NCBI RefSeq assembly: GCF_027270315.1
Contig: NZ_CP114413.1
Location: 1,798,001 to 1,862,000 of the forward strand
From: Streptomyces cinnabarinus
GTDB lineage: Bacteria; Actinomycetota; Actinomycetes; Streptomycetales; Streptomycetaceae
Direction: 5' to 3'
DNA length: 64,000 bases
The notes below the pieces were generated by a model. That model saw only the letters and a list, made by a program, of their open reading frames with translations. It had not been told where the DNA came from and searched no databases. A program made the translations under genes and the position numbers. Below are positions 24,905-33,981 of the stretch, one piece after another (position 1 is the first letter of the stretch; each line of letters opens with the position of its first letter).

Positions 24905-24960
24905 ACCCACCCAGGGGCGCGGGGAGCTGCGCGACCAGCCCCCACGCGCCCGCCGGCGGC
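24905..24960. repeat. Streptomyces intergenic repeat, copy 2
   Basis: This is the inverted form of the family: CCAGGGGCGCGGGGAGCTGC, then GCGACCAGCCCCCACGCGCC. It lies between the convergent ends of apbE and argR and may terminate both. Confidence 0.75.
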
Positions 24961-24979
24961 CATGCACCAGGCGAAGACC

Positions 24980-25525
24980 TCAGTGGCCGTTCTGGGCCAA
25001 CCGCAGCAGATGTTCCGCCAGCGCCTGGCCCCCCGTCGGCTCACGGCTGATCAGCAGCAACGTGTCGTCGCCCGCAATCGTGCCCAGGATGTCGTGGAGC
25101 TCGGCCTGGTCGATGGCCGAGGCCAGGAACTGGGCCGCCCCCGGAGGCGTACGCAGGACCACGAGGTTCGCCGAGGCCTCCGCGGAGATCAGCAGCTCCT
25201 GGGAGAGCCGCCGCATCCGTTCCTCCTTCGCCGACTCGCCCAACGGCGCCCTGGGGGTCCGGAAACCCCCTTCACTGGGCACCGCGTAGATCAAGTCACC
25301 GTCGGTGTTGCGGATCTTCACCGCGTTCAGCTCGTCGAGATCCCGGGACAGCGTCGCCTGCGTCACCGTCAGCCCGTCGTCCGCCAGCAGTTTCGCCAGC
25401 TGACTCTGCGACCGCACCGGTTGCCGGTTGAGGATGTCCACGATCCGGCGGTGGCGGGCGGTACGGGTCTGCGGTACGGCAGGCCCGATGCCTCCCGCGT
25501 GCTCGTGATCCTGCGCCTGACTCAT
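24980..25525 (-). CDS. argR: Arginine repressor
   Basis: This is the hexameric arginine-dependent repressor, 181 residues. The N-terminal winged-helix DNA-binding part includes SQSQLAKLLADDGLTVTQATLSRDL; the C-terminal arginine-binding and trimerisation part includes GTIAGDDTLLLISREP. ATG 25525 is taken because the upstream extension is not family-like. It ends the argCJBDR operon, 19 bp after argD, and is expected to bind the ARG boxes upstream of argC and argG. Confidence 0.95.
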   Translation of the reverse strand: MSQAQDHEHAGGIGPAVPQTRTARHRRIVDILNRQPVRSQSQLAKLLADDGLTVTQATLSRDLDELNAVKIRNTDGDLIYAVPSEGGFRTPRAPLGESAKEERMRRLSQELLISAEASANLVVLRTPPGAAQFLASAIDQAELHDILGTIAGDDTLLLISREPTGGQALAEHLLRLAQNGH

Positions 25526-25544
25526 CGTCGTCTCATTCTCCGGA

Positions 25545-26732
25545 TCATCCGTCCTCCCCTTGGACCGCGTCGAGAACACCGGGCAGCGCCCGGAGGAACG
25601 CGTCCACCTCGTCGTCGCCGAGATTCAGCGGCGGCATCAGCCGTACGACATCGGGGGCAGGCGCGTTCACCAGGAAACCGGCGTCCTGAGCCGCCTGCTG
25701 CACCCTCGGTGCGAGCGGCTCGGTGAGCACGATACCCAGCAGGAGCCCCGCGCCCCGGACATGCGAGACCAGCGGATGCCCGAGTGACTCGATTCCGTCC
25801 CGCAACTTCTCGCCCTGCTGCTTGACGTTCTCCAGCAACCCGTCGTTCGCGATGGTGTCCAGCACGGCTAGTCCGGCCGCGCACGCGACGGGGTTTCCGC
25901 CGAAGGTCGTCCCGTGCTGACCCGGCTGAAGCAGCTCCGCGGCGCGCCCGAAGGCGACCGTCGCGCCCAGCGGCAGCCCGCCGCCGAGGCCCTTGGCCAG
26001 AGTGACCACATCGGGCAGCACACCCTCGTGGGCCTGGTACTCGAACCAGTGCCCGGTCCGCCCGACGCCGGTCTGCACCTCGTCCAGGACGAGCAGCGAA
26101 CCGGTCGCCGCGGTGATCGCCCGCGCGGCCTTGAGGTAGCCGGGGGGCGGCACGACCACGCCGTTCTCGCCCTGGATCGGCTCGATCACGACCATCGCGG
26201 TGTCCTCGGTGACCGCCGCCGCGAGGGCCTGCGCGTCACCGTAGGGGACGTGGGTGACGTCGCCGGGCAGCGGCAGGAACGGGGTCTGCTTGGCGGGCTG
26301 CCCGGTCAGCGCCAGGGCGCCCATGGTGCGGCCGTGGAAGCCGCCCCGGGTGGCGACGATGTGGCCGCGCCCGGTCAGCCGCCCGATCTTGAAGGCGCCC
26401 TCGTTGGCCTCGGCCCCCGAGTTGCAGAAGTAGACCTTGCCGTCCCGGCCGAAGTGCTGGAGCAGCCGTTCGGCGAGGGCGACCGGAGGTTCGGCGACGA
26501 ACAGGTTGGAGACATGGCCCAGCGAGGCGATCTGCCGGCTCACCGCCTCGACGATCGCGGGGTGGGCGTGGCCGAGCGCGTTCACTGCGATGCCGCCGAC
26601 GAAGTCGAGGTACCGCTTGCCGTCGGCGTCCCACAGCTCGGTGCCGTCCCCGCGCACGAGGGCCAGCTGGGGAGTGCCGTAGTTGTTCATGAGCGCGCCC
26701 TGCCAGCGGGCGGTCAGCTCCTGGTTGCTCAA
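25545..26732 (-). CDS. argD: Acetylornithine aminotransferase
   Basis: This PLP enzyme converts N-acetylglutamate semialdehyde to N-acetylornithine. Its 395 residues include the class-III signature VVIEPIQGENGV through LLVLDEVQTGVGRTG and the PLP lysine in TLAKGLGGGLPLGA. The start is TTG 26732, overlapping the argB stop in TTGA, indicating translational coupling. Confidence 0.96.
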   Translation of the reverse strand: MSNQELTARWQGALMNNYGTPQLALVRGDGTELWDADGKRYLDFVGGIAVNALGHAHPAIVEAVSRQIASLGHVSNLFVAEPPVALAERLLQHFGRDGKVYFCNSGAEANEGAFKIGRLTGRGHIVATRGGFHGRTMGALALTGQPAKQTPFLPLPGDVTHVPYGDAQALAAAVTEDTAMVVIEPIQGENGVVVPPPGYLKAARAITAATGSLLVLDEVQTGVGRTGHWFEYQAHEGVLPDVVTLAKGLGGGLPLGATVAFGRAAELLQPGQHGTTFGGNPVACAAGLAVLDTIANDGLLENVKQQGEKLRDGIESLGHPLVSHVRGAGLLLGIVLTEPLAPRVQQAAQDAGFLVNAPAPDVVRLMPPLNLGDDEVDAFLRALPGVLDAVQGEDG

Positions 26733-27640
26733 GACTCCCCCTCGTCGAGTCCGTCGGGCACGACCATCGTGCCGATGCCCGAGTCCGTGAAGATCTCCAG
26801 CAGGATCGAGTGCTGGACGCGGCCGTCGATGACGCGCGCGGTCTGCACGCCGTTGCGGACGGCGTGCAGACAGCCCTCCATCTTCGGCACCATCCCGGAG
26901 GACAACTCCGGCAGCAGCTTCTCCAGTTGGGCGGCGGTGAGGCGGCTGATCACCTCGTCGCTGTCGGGCCAGTCCTCGTAGAGGCCCTCGACGTCCGTGA
27001 GGACCATGAGAGTCTCGGCGCCCAGCGCGGCGGCGAGTGCCGCGGCCGCCGTATCGGCATTGACGTTGTAGACGTGTCCGTCGTCCTGGCTGCGGGCGAT
27101 GGACGAGACGACCGGGATCCGGCCGTCGGCGAGCAGGGCCTCGATCGCGCCCGTGTCGATCGCGGTGATCTCGCCGACCCGTCCGATGTCGACCAACTCG
27201 CCGTCGATCTCGGGCTGGTGCTTGGTCGCGGTGATGGTGTGCGCGTCCTCGCCGGTCAACCCGACGGCGAGCGGCCCGTGTTCGTTGAGCAGGTTGACCA
27301 GCTCGCGCTGGACCTGTCCGGCGAGCACCATCCGTACGACGTCCATGGCGTCCTCGGTGGTGACGCGCAGGCCCGCCTTGAACTCGCTGACGATGCCGTG
27401 CTTGTCGAGGGCGGCGCTGATCTGGGGGCCGCCGCCGTGCACGACGACCGGCTTGAGCCCGGCGTGGTGCAGGAACACGACGTCCTGGGCGAACGCGGCC
27501 TTGAGGTCCTCGTCGATCATGGCGTTGCCGCCGAACTTGATGACGACCGTCTTGCCGTTGTGGCGGACCAGCCAGGGCAGGGCCTCGATGAGGATCTGCG
27601 CCTTGGGGAGCGCGGTGTGCTTGCGCGTCGTGTTCGTCAT
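26729..27640 (-). CDS. argB: Acetylglutamate kinase
   Basis: This enzyme phosphorylates N-acetylglutamate, usually the arginine-feedback step. Its 303 residues have VVIKFGGNAM near the N-terminus, VVHGGGPQIS, and NVNADTAAAALAAALGA. An N-terminal helix (ILIEALPWLVRHNG) of the kind linked to arginine inhibition is present. ATG 27640 overlaps the argJ stop in ATGA. Confidence 0.97.
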   Translation of the reverse strand: MTNTTRKHTALPKAQILIEALPWLVRHNGKTVVIKFGGNAMIDEDLKAAFAQDVVFLHHAGLKPVVVHGGGPQISAALDKHGIVSEFKAGLRVTTEDAMDVVRMVLAGQVQRELVNLLNEHGPLAVGLTGEDAHTITATKHQPEIDGELVDIGRVGEITAIDTGAIEALLADGRIPVVSSIARSQDDGHVYNVNADTAAAALAAALGAETLMVLTDVEGLYEDWPDSDEVISRLTAAQLEKLLPELSSGMVPKMEGCLHAVRNGVQTARVIDGRVQHSILLEIFTDSGIGTMVVPDGLDEGES

Positions 27641-28812
27641 GAGGAGTAGGCGCTGTTCTCGTGGACGTAGTCGGCGGTGAGGTCGTTGGTCCAGATCGTC
27701 GCGGTCTCGGAACCGGCGGCCAGGTCGGCGACGATGTGCACCTCGCGGTAGCGCATGTCCACCTGGTCGCGGTCCTCGCCGACCCCGCCGTTCTTGCAGA
27801 CCCAGACGCCGTTGATGGCGACGTTGAGCCGGTCCGGCTCGAAGGCCGCCTTGGTCGTGCCGATCGCGGACAGGACGCGGCCCCAGTTGGGGTCCTCGCC
27901 GTGGATGGCGCACTTGAGGAGGTTGTTGCGGGCGATGGAGCGGCCCACCTCGACGGCGTCGTCCTCGGTCGCGGCGTTGACCACCTCGACCCTGATGTCC
28001 TTGCTGGCGCCCTCGGCGTCCCGGATGAGCTGCTGTCCGAGGTCGTCGCAGACGGTGCGGACGGCCTCGGCGAACTCGTCGTAGGACGGGGTGACCTCGG
28101 CGGCGCCGGAGGCGAGCAGCAGCACGGTGTCGTTGGTGGACATGCAGCCGTCGGAGTCGACGCGGTCGAAGGTGGTGCGGGTGGCGGCCCTGAGGGCCTT
28201 GTCCAGCGCGTCGCTGTCGAGGTCCGCGTCGGTGGTGAGGACGACGAGCATGGTGGCGAGGCCGGGGGCGAGCATGCCCGCGCCCTTGGCCATGCCGCCG
28301 ACGGTCCAGCCTCCCCCAGACTCCGTCCGGGGGGACCCCCCGGTGACGACGGACGTCTTGTGCACGGTGTCGGTGGTCTTGATGGCGATGGCGGCCTTCT
28401 CGCCGCCGTGCTCGGAGAGCTGGGCGGCGGCGGTCTCGACGCCGGGCAGCAGCTTGTCCATGGGGAGCAGGACGCCGATCAGGCCGGTGGAGCAGACGGC
28501 GACCTCGCCCGCGCCGATGTCCAGCGCCTCGGCCACCTTCTCGGCGGTGGCGTGGGTGTCCTGGAAGCCCTTGGGTCCGGTGCAGGCGTTGGCGCCGCCG
28601 GAGTTGAGGACGACCGCGGTGAGCTGACCGGCCTTGAGGACCTGCTCGGACCACAGGACCGGCGCGGCCTTCACACGGTTGGAGGTGAAGACGCCCGCGG
28701 CGGCGCGGCGCGGACCGTTGTTGACCACGAGGGCCAGGTCCGGGTTGCCGTTCTCCTTGATCCCGGCGGCGATCCCCGCCGCCGTGAATCCCTTGGCTGC
28801 CGTCACGCTCAC
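27637..28812 (-). CDS. argJ: Ornithine acetyltransferase / acetylglutamate synthase, with small insertion
   Basis: This enzyme moves the acetyl group from N-acetylornithine to glutamate, recycling it. Its 391 residues carry the self-cleavage site KGAGMLAPGLATML, where Thr187 becomes the new N-terminus. About 20 residues before it, the expected VVTGDGWTV is replaced by VVTGGSPRTESGGGWTV, eight extra residues encoded by a palindromic sequence at 28311-28342. The insertion is in frame and outside known catalytic residues. GTG 28812 overlaps the argC stop in GTGA. Confidence 0.95.
   Translation of the reverse strand: MSVTAAKGFTAAGIAAGIKENGNPDLALVVNNGPRRAAAGVFTSNRVKAAPVLWSEQVLKAGQLTAVVLNSGGANACTGPKGFQDTHATAEKVAEALDIGAGEVAVCSTGLIGVLLPMDKLLPGVETAAAQLSEHGGEKAAIAIKTTDTVHKTSVVTGGSPRTESGGGWTVGGMAKGAGMLAPGLATMLVVLTTDADLDSDALDKALRAATRTTFDRVDSDGCMSTNDTVLLLASGAAEVTPSYDEFAEAVRTVCDDLGQQLIRDAEGASKDIRVEVVNAATEDDAVEVGRSIARNNLLKCAIHGEDPNWGRVLSAIGTTKAAFEPDRLNVAINGVWVCKNGGVGEDRDQVDMRYREVHIVADLAAGSETATIWTNDLTADYVHENSAYSS
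28311..28342 (-). repeat. Small palindromic insertion in argJ
   Basis: On the coding strand, CCCCCGGAC-GGA-GTCTGGGGG forms a 9-bp stem with one G-U pair, flanked by GGGGTC and AGG. Compared with the usual argJ sequence, the net gain is 24 bp. Similar CCCCCAG...CTGGGGG palindromes are, from memory, frequent between Streptomyces genes; here one lies inside a coding region. Confidence 0.65.
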
Positions 28813-29837
28813 GGCGCAACTCCGATCGTGGTCAGCCCCGTGCTCTCGTCGAGCCCCAGGGCGAGGTTCATGCTCTGGACGGCACCACCGGCGGTGCCCT
28901 TGGTCAGGTTGTCGATGGCGCTGATCGCGATGATGCGTCCGGCGGCCTCGTCGTACGCGACCTGCACCTGAACGGCGTTGGAACCGTAGACGGACGCCGT
29001 GGCGGGCCACTGTCCCTCGGGGAGCAGATGGACGAAGGGCTCGTCGGCGAAGGCCTTCTCGTAGGCGGCGCGGACGGACTCGGCGGTGACACCGGGCTTG
29101 GCCTTCGCGGTGCAGGTGGCGAGGATGCCGCGGGGCATCGGCGCGAGGGTGGGGGTGAAGGAGACGGAGACCTGCTCCCCCGCGGCCGCGCTGAGGTTCT
29201 GGCTCATCTCGGGGGTGTGCCGGTGGCCGCCGCCGACGCCGTACGGCGTCATGGAGCCCATGACCTCGCTGCCCAGCAGATGGGCCTTGGGGGTCTTGCC
29301 CGCGCCGGAGGTGCCGGACGCGGCGACGATCACGGCCTCGGGCTCGGCGAGGGAGGCGGCGTAGGCCGGGAAGAGGGCGAGGGAGACGGCGGTCGGGTAG
29401 CAACCGGGCACCGCGACGCGCTTGGACCCCTCCAGCGCGGCGCGGGCACCCGGCAGTTCGGGCAGGCCGTAGGGCCAGGTGCCGGCGTGCGGGGAGCCGT
29501 AGAACCTCTCCCAGTCGGCCGGGTCCGTCAGGCGGAAGTCGGCGCCCATGTCGACGACGAGCACCTCCGGGCCGAGCTGCTCGGCGACGGCGGCGGACTG
29601 GCCGTGCGGCAGCGCGAGGAAGACGACGTCGTGCCCGGCGAGCACTTCGGTGGTGGTGGGCTCCAGGACGCGGTCGGCCAGCGGCAGCAGGTGCGGTTGC
29701 AGCGCGCCGAGCCGCTGACCCGCGTTGGAGTTGCCGGTCAGGGCGCCGATCTCGACCTGCGGATGGGCCAGGAGCAGACGCAGGAGTTCCCCGCCCGCAT
29801 AACCGCTCGCTCCGGCCACCGCCGCACGTACCGCCAT
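28809..29837 (-). CDS. argC: N-acetyl-gamma-glutamyl-phosphate reductase
   Basis: This NADPH-dependent enzyme reduces N-acetylglutamyl phosphate. Its 342 residues begin with the dinucleotide-binding AVAGASGYAGGEL and carry the catalytic Cys146 in VPGCYPTA, with GHRHTPEM further on. It is the first gene of argCJBDR. ATG 29837 has an AGGAGGAGG site, and an ARG box lies just upstream. Confidence 0.97.
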   Translation of the reverse strand: MAVRAAVAGASGYAGGELLRLLLAHPQVEIGALTGNSNAGQRLGALQPHLLPLADRVLEPTTTEVLAGHDVVFLALPHGQSAAVAEQLGPEVLVVDMGADFRLTDPADWERFYGSPHAGTWPYGLPELPGARAALEGSKRVAVPGCYPTAVSLALFPAYAASLAEPEAVIVAASGTSGAGKTPKAHLLGSEVMGSMTPYGVGGGHRHTPEMSQNLSAAAGEQVSVSFTPTLAPMPRGILATCTAKAKPGVTAESVRAAYEKAFADEPFVHLLPEGQWPATASVYGSNAVQVQVAYDEAAGRIIAISAIDNLTKGTAGGAVQSMNLALGLDESTGLTTIGVAP

Positions 29838-29853
29838 GGATACCTCCTCCTAG

Positions 29854-29892
29854 ATGGCATGACTATACGTATCGCTGCACGTTTATGCAATC
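29854..29892. promoter_or_regulatory. ARG box upstream of argC
   Basis: ATGGCATGACTATACGTATC followed by GCTGCACGTTTATGCAATC resembles two ArgR half-operators with TGCA cores. It lies 17 bp upstream of the argC start, where bound ArgR would block the promoter. Confidence 0.8.
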
Positions 29893-29915
29893 TCGTTCTC
29901 CGGCCCGGGTCGTCC

Positions 29916-30635
29916 TCAGACTCGCTCGGCCAGCACGAAGAGCCGTCCGGCCAGTGCGCCCAGGCCCAGCTCCGCTGCCGTGAGGACACGGCGGCGGCGC
30001 AGGCCCGCGCGCTCCAGCGCGGCGGTCACCTCGGCGAGAGGGTGCACCGACAGCGTGATCATCGCCTCCTCGCACTTCCCGGCGCGGGTGATCCGCAATC
30101 GGGCCCGGCCGGTGCCGGTCGCGAGGTCGAAGTCCGAATCCGTACGGCATTCGGCGCCGGCGCGGCGGACGACGAAGGAGCCGTGCCAGGTCCGTGCGGC
30201 GGACTCGACGGTGTTCAGATCGAAGAAGAGCACGCCCCCGGGCGCCAGCACCCGCCCCAGCTCCCCGAGTGCCCGCCCCAGTGCGTCGCCGCCACGGGGC
30301 AGATGGTCGAGGCTGTTGTACGTCGACACCACCGCGCCGAACGCCCCGGAGCGGGCCCCGCACCGGCGCACGTCGGCGGCCCACAGCCGGGCCGAGGGTG
30401 CGTTGACGCGGGCCCGGGCCAGCATCGCGGGCGACAGATCGAACCCGGCCGTACGGAATCCCCACTCGGCGAACAGCGCGGTGGCGTGCCCGGTGCCGCA
30501 GCAGGCGTCCAGCAGCGGACGGTCGCGCGGGAGGTGCTCCAGCAGCAGCTCGCGCAGGGGGCGGATCACCACGGCGGCGTAGTCGGGGCCCCAGTGGCGG
30601 TCGTAGAACCAGGCGAGGGTGTCGAACTCGCTCAT
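29916..30635 (-). CDS. SAM-dependent methyltransferase (class I)
   Basis: This 239-residue methyltransferase has the SAM loop LLDACCGTGHATALFAEWG and a later GGVLFFDLNT. It resembles small-molecule methyltransferases; the substrate is unknown. Its ATG overlaps the stop of the NACHT gene (ATGA), so it is translated with it. It is the last gene of the three-gene operon with the LCAT-like hydrolase and the NACHT protein. A link with the nearby peptide cluster is possible but not supported by strand or operon. Confidence 0.82.
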   Translation of the reverse strand: MSEFDTLAWFYDRHWGPDYAAVVIRPLRELLLEHLPRDRPLLDACCGTGHATALFAEWGFRTAGFDLSPAMLARARVNAPSARLWAADVRRCGARSGAFGAVVSTYNSLDHLPRGGDALGRALGELGRVLAPGGVLFFDLNTVESAARTWHGSFVVRRAGAECRTDSDFDLATGTGRARLRITRAGKCEEAMITLSVHPLAEVTAALERAGLRRRRVLTAAELGLGALAGRLFVLAERV

Positions 30636-33600
30636 CGGGCGGCCTCCGCGGGGGCGGCGAGGCGCAGGCCCGTGGCCATGCCCCGGCTGGACGGGTTGCT
30701 CGAGACCCGGTAGCCCGCGACCAGGTCGCTGTTGCGCCAGTTGTTGCCGCGCACCACGCGCCAGAGCGTGACCGGTGTGTCCGCGGCCTCGCGGCCGTCG
30801 GCCGGGTCGTAGGGGAAGGCGTAGCCGCTCCAGGGCGGGTCGGTGAAGAGCGGGCCGTAGATGCTGCTCGTCCGGTCGTTGGTGTTGCCGCACAGGTCCA
30901 GCGCGCCGCAGGCGGCGGCGCTGCCCGGGAACATGCCCACCGGGGAGGTGCACCGCAGGCGCAGGTCGAGGGTGTTGGCGTGACCGGGCCGGGTGTGGTC
31001 GGGGCAGGGCCGGTCCCGGCCCTCCGGTCCGCGGGCGGCGGCCTCCCACTCGGCCTCGGTGGGCAGCCGGTACGGGGTGCCGGTCTGCTCGGCCAGCCAC
31101 AGCGTGTAGGCGGTGGCCTCGTACTGGGAGACGCCGACCACCGGCTGGTTGGGCCCGTTCAGGCGGGGGTCGGTCCAGTGTTCGGGGGTGCGCAGCTTCT
31201 CGTCGGGATAGCGCTGGGCGGCCAGGCGGGCGCGTCGGCCGGGGTCGGCGCCGCAGTACTCCAGCAGTTCGTCCCGCTCGGCCGGTGAGAGCACGCCCTC
31301 CAGCTGCCGGTCGAGGAGGTCCTGCTCGGTCAGCATGCGGGCCAGGAGCTCCAGGTGGGCGCGGTGCCCGTGCCGGGTGTCCAGGCCGCGCAGCCAGCGC
31401 CGCGCGGCCGTGGTCGGCCACCAGCGCGGGTCGTCGTAGCCGCCGGAGTCCAGGAAGCAGGCGTATTCCGCGTTGGTCACGGCATGGCGGCCCAGCGCGA
31501 ACGGGGCCAGGTCGACGGTCGTGACCGGGCTCGACTCCTCCTCGCCGGCCCAGCCGATGGGACACGGGCCGCCCGGGACGAGGACCATCGACGGTTCGAC
31601 GTACGGCCCCAGTGGACCCCGGCGGATCGCCAGTCTGGGGTCGCCGAGCTGGCCGAGGAGAAGGCCCGAGGCCCGGCGCAGGCGGAGGTCCGCCTCGGAG
31701 GTGAGGGTGGCCAGCAACCGGCGGCGGAGCTCGTCCTTGAGGGGTTCGCCCGCGTGGACCCCGGGTTCCAGGACGCAGCGGGCCGCCGTGAGCGGATCGG
31801 TGTCCATGATCCGGGCCAGCAGTTCCTCCTGGCCGTCGCTCATCACCGTCGCCAGCACGACCGGTTCGCTCCACGGGTCGGCCGGTTGCGGCATCAGCGG
31901 TTCCCAGGGCGCGGGCTCGCCCGGTGCGGCGGGGTCGGCCGTCCGGGCGGTGCCGAGCACGCCGGGCACCTCACCGCGGCGGACGAGCGCGCGGGCGGAG
32001 AAGAAGTCCTGGAGCGAGGGGTGGGTGAAGCCGAGGCAGCCGGTGGCCAGATCCTCGTCGAGCACTCCGAGGTCGAAGCCGAGCTGCACCAGCGCCTGGG
32101 CGTGCGGGCCGAGCAGCCGTTCCGCCTCCCGCCGCTCCAGCACGACGGCGGGTGCCCCGGCGCCCGAGGCCACCTGCCGCTGCATGGCGAACGCGAGATT
32201 CTCAAAGGCGGGGAACAGGCCCTCCCGGCCGGGCAGTTCGTACGGCCGCACGGGGCCGGGGCGGGCCAGCTGCCGGCGGTCCACGTGGGTGATCAGGCTG
32301 CCGAGCAGCAGGACCCGGTTGTCCCGCTGGTACTCCCGGCGCAGGGCCGCCCGCAGCATGCCGCCGAACAGCTGGGTCCGGTCGGAGACCATCCCCTCGC
32401 CGCCCCGCAGGAGTTCGGTCAGCAGCCGCAGGGTGTACGGCGTGCCGACCAGGCCGACCGCCTGACGGAGCCATGGCTCGGTGAGCCCGAGGCCGGGCAG
32501 GGTACCCCGCAGCGACCGTACGACGTCCTCCGGCGCGGGCGGATGGAGGAGCACATGGTTGGTGCGGTGGTCCTCCCCGCCCAGGCCGATGTCGTAGTCG
32601 AGGGTGCGGCAGGAGGCGATGACCCGGTTGCCGGGACCGCTGCCGATGATCTCCTCGACGGCGTGCCGCCAGCGCAGCAGCAGGTCCTCGCGGGGTACGG
32701 CGGCGGAACCGGTGAGTTCGTTGAGGCCGTCGAGGAGGACCAGCACCCGGCCCTGGGCCAGCAGGTCGGCGAGCGGCGGCAGCCCGGGGTGCGGCCGGTG
32801 CAGATCGGCGTCGAGCCAGGTGAGCGGGGGCTCGCCGGACAGATGGTTCTTGAGCGGGGCGAGGACCGCCACGGCGCCGTCGCGCCGGCGCAGGGCACGC
32901 AGCCCGTACTCGGCCTGCGCGTGCTGGAGCAGGGTCGTCTTGCCGCTGCCCGGCGGGCCGAGCAGCACGGACACCTCGGCGGGGTCGGCGTCGAGCACGT
33001 CGGTCAGGCTGTGGAAGGTCTGGGTGGGGGCGGCGCCGAGCCGGGTGCCGTACTCGCTCTCCGAGGTGACGGTCATCCTCGGCAGCGCGGCGTCGAACTG
33101 GGCGGACCGCTTCACGCGCCAGTCGGCGTAGCCGTACGCCTGGTATCCGGGGACCGTGCTCGCGTGCTGGCTCGCGAGGGAGTCCAGCTGTCCCGGGGCG
33201 AGGCCGGGCTCCCCCGCCGCGGCCAGTGCCTGGACCGCCTCGGTGATGACCAGTGGCTCGCCGGGGTAGCTGCCGAGCACGGGCCGGTCACCGACCCGCC
33301 AGTAGTCGCGCAGCACGAACAGGTCGAGGGCGAACCGGAACGTCCGGTCGCGCACGTCCAGTTGGCGGCGGCCCGCCAGGAGGGCGGCCTCGAAGGAGAG
33401 CAGCCCGTCGCGGCGGCCCTCGGTCTCGGGGTGGTCCGGGCTCTCGCGGCCGGTCATGCGCACCGCGCCGGTGCACTCGACGAGCAGATAGTGCCCGGCG
33501 TCGGCGTCCCCCAGCAGCCTGCGGAGATCGGGCTCCTCGTGTTCGCGCCACCGCCCGCTCGGATTGCGGACGATGCGCTCCTCCAGGGCCGTGGTGGTGA

Positions 33601-33973
33601 TGCGGTGCCGCAGCGACACCGCCACCAGCGCGTGTCCGTCCATGACGATGAGCAGCGGCACCAGGCCGTAGCCCAGGCAGCAGCCGGCGAAGAGCAGGGA
33701 GATGTCCAGGCAGGACGCCCGGCGGTCGCCCTGGAGGACGGCGGTCGCCGAGCGCACGCCGTGCTCGACGTCGGAGACCCGGAACGGCTTCGGCGACCAG
33801 CTCACCCCGTGCCGGGACAGCTTCTCGTACAGCGCGCGCACCAACGGCAGGACATGGTCCGGCGTGCCGGGGTCGGGGCCGGTGCCCAGATCGCCGAGGA
33901 GATGCCGGGCGTCGGCGCTGACCAGGGTGGCGAGCGAGGTGTCGGACGCCCGGAGCCAGAGCAGGTCCCGCAT
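30632..33973 (-). CDS. NACHT NTPase with transglutaminase-like N-terminus and FGE-like C-terminus
   Basis: This 1113-residue STAND-type NTPase has three parts. Residues about 60-170 resemble a transglutaminase/papain-like fold, with Cys88 in SCLDISLLFAGC and His114 in MDGHALVAV. The NACHT domain has Walker A GPPGSGKTT (339-347), Walker B LVLLDGLNEL (411-420) and the winged-helix signature FTHPSLQDFFSARAL (649-663). Residues about 795-1113 are a formylglycine-generating-enzyme/C-type-lectin fold (MVLVPGGPCPIG, HAVTNAEYACFL, YRLPTEAEWEAAARG, RVVRGNNWRN). Such NACHT proteins are associated with bacterial immunity and conflict; a sensor-switch-effector role is inferred. It starts 8 bp after the LCAT-like gene. 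Confidence 0.87.
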   Translation of the reverse strand: MRDLLWLRASDTSLATLVSADARHLLGDLGTGPDPGTPDHVLPLVRALYEKLSRHGVSWSPKPFRVSDVEHGVRSATAVLQGDRRASCLDISLLFAGCCLGYGLVPLLIVMDGHALVAVSLRHRITTTALEERIVRNPSGRWREHEEPDLRRLLGDADAGHYLLVECTGAVRMTGRESPDHPETEGRRDGLLSFEAALLAGRRQLDVRDRTFRFALDLFVLRDYWRVGDRPVLGSYPGEPLVITEAVQALAAAGEPGLAPGQLDSLASQHASTVPGYQAYGYADWRVKRSAQFDAALPRMTVTSESEYGTRLGAAPTQTFHSLTDVLDADPAEVSVLLGPPGSGKTTLLQHAQAEYGLRALRRRDGAVAVLAPLKNHLSGEPPLTWLDADLHRPHPGLPPLADLLAQGRVLVLLDGLNELTGSAAVPREDLLLRWRHAVEEIIGSGPGNRVIASCRTLDYDIGLGGEDHRTNHVLLHPPAPEDVVRSLRGTLPGLGLTEPWLRQAVGLVGTPYTLRLLTELLRGGEGMVSDRTQLFGGMLRAALRREYQRDNRVLLLGSLITHVDRRQLARPGPVRPYELPGREGLFPAFENLAFAMQRQVASGAGAPAVVLERREAERLLGPHAQALVQLGFDLGVLDEDLATGCLGFTHPSLQDFFSARALVRRGEVPGVLGTARTADPAAPGEPAPWEPLMPQPADPWSEPVVLATVMSDGQEELLARIMDTDPLTAARCVLEPGVHAGEPLKDELRRRLLATLTSEADLRLRRASGLLLGQLGDPRLAIRRGPLGPYVEPSMVLVPGGPCPIGWAGEEESSPVTTVDLAPFALGRHAVTNAEYACFLDSGGYDDPRWWPTTAARRWLRGLDTRHGHRAHLELLARMLTEQDLLDRQLEGVLSPAERDELLEYCGADPGRRARLAAQRYPDEKLRTPEHWTDPRLNGPNQPVVGVSQYEATAYTLWLAEQTGTPYRLPTEAEWEAAARGPEGRDRPCPDHTRPGHANTLDLRLRCTSPVGMFPGSAAACGALDLCGNTNDRTSSIYGPLFTDPPWSGYAFPYDPADGREAADTPVTLWRVVRGNNWRNSDLVAGYRVSSNPSSRGMATGLRLAAPAEAAR

Positions 33974-33981
33974 GGCGCCGC

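Noticed and set aside
29916..30635. The methyltransferase as the O-methyltransferase partner of the graspetide cluster
   Set aside because: It is on the opposite strand, coupled to the NACHT gene and not PIMT-like, so the NACHT operon is the better context.
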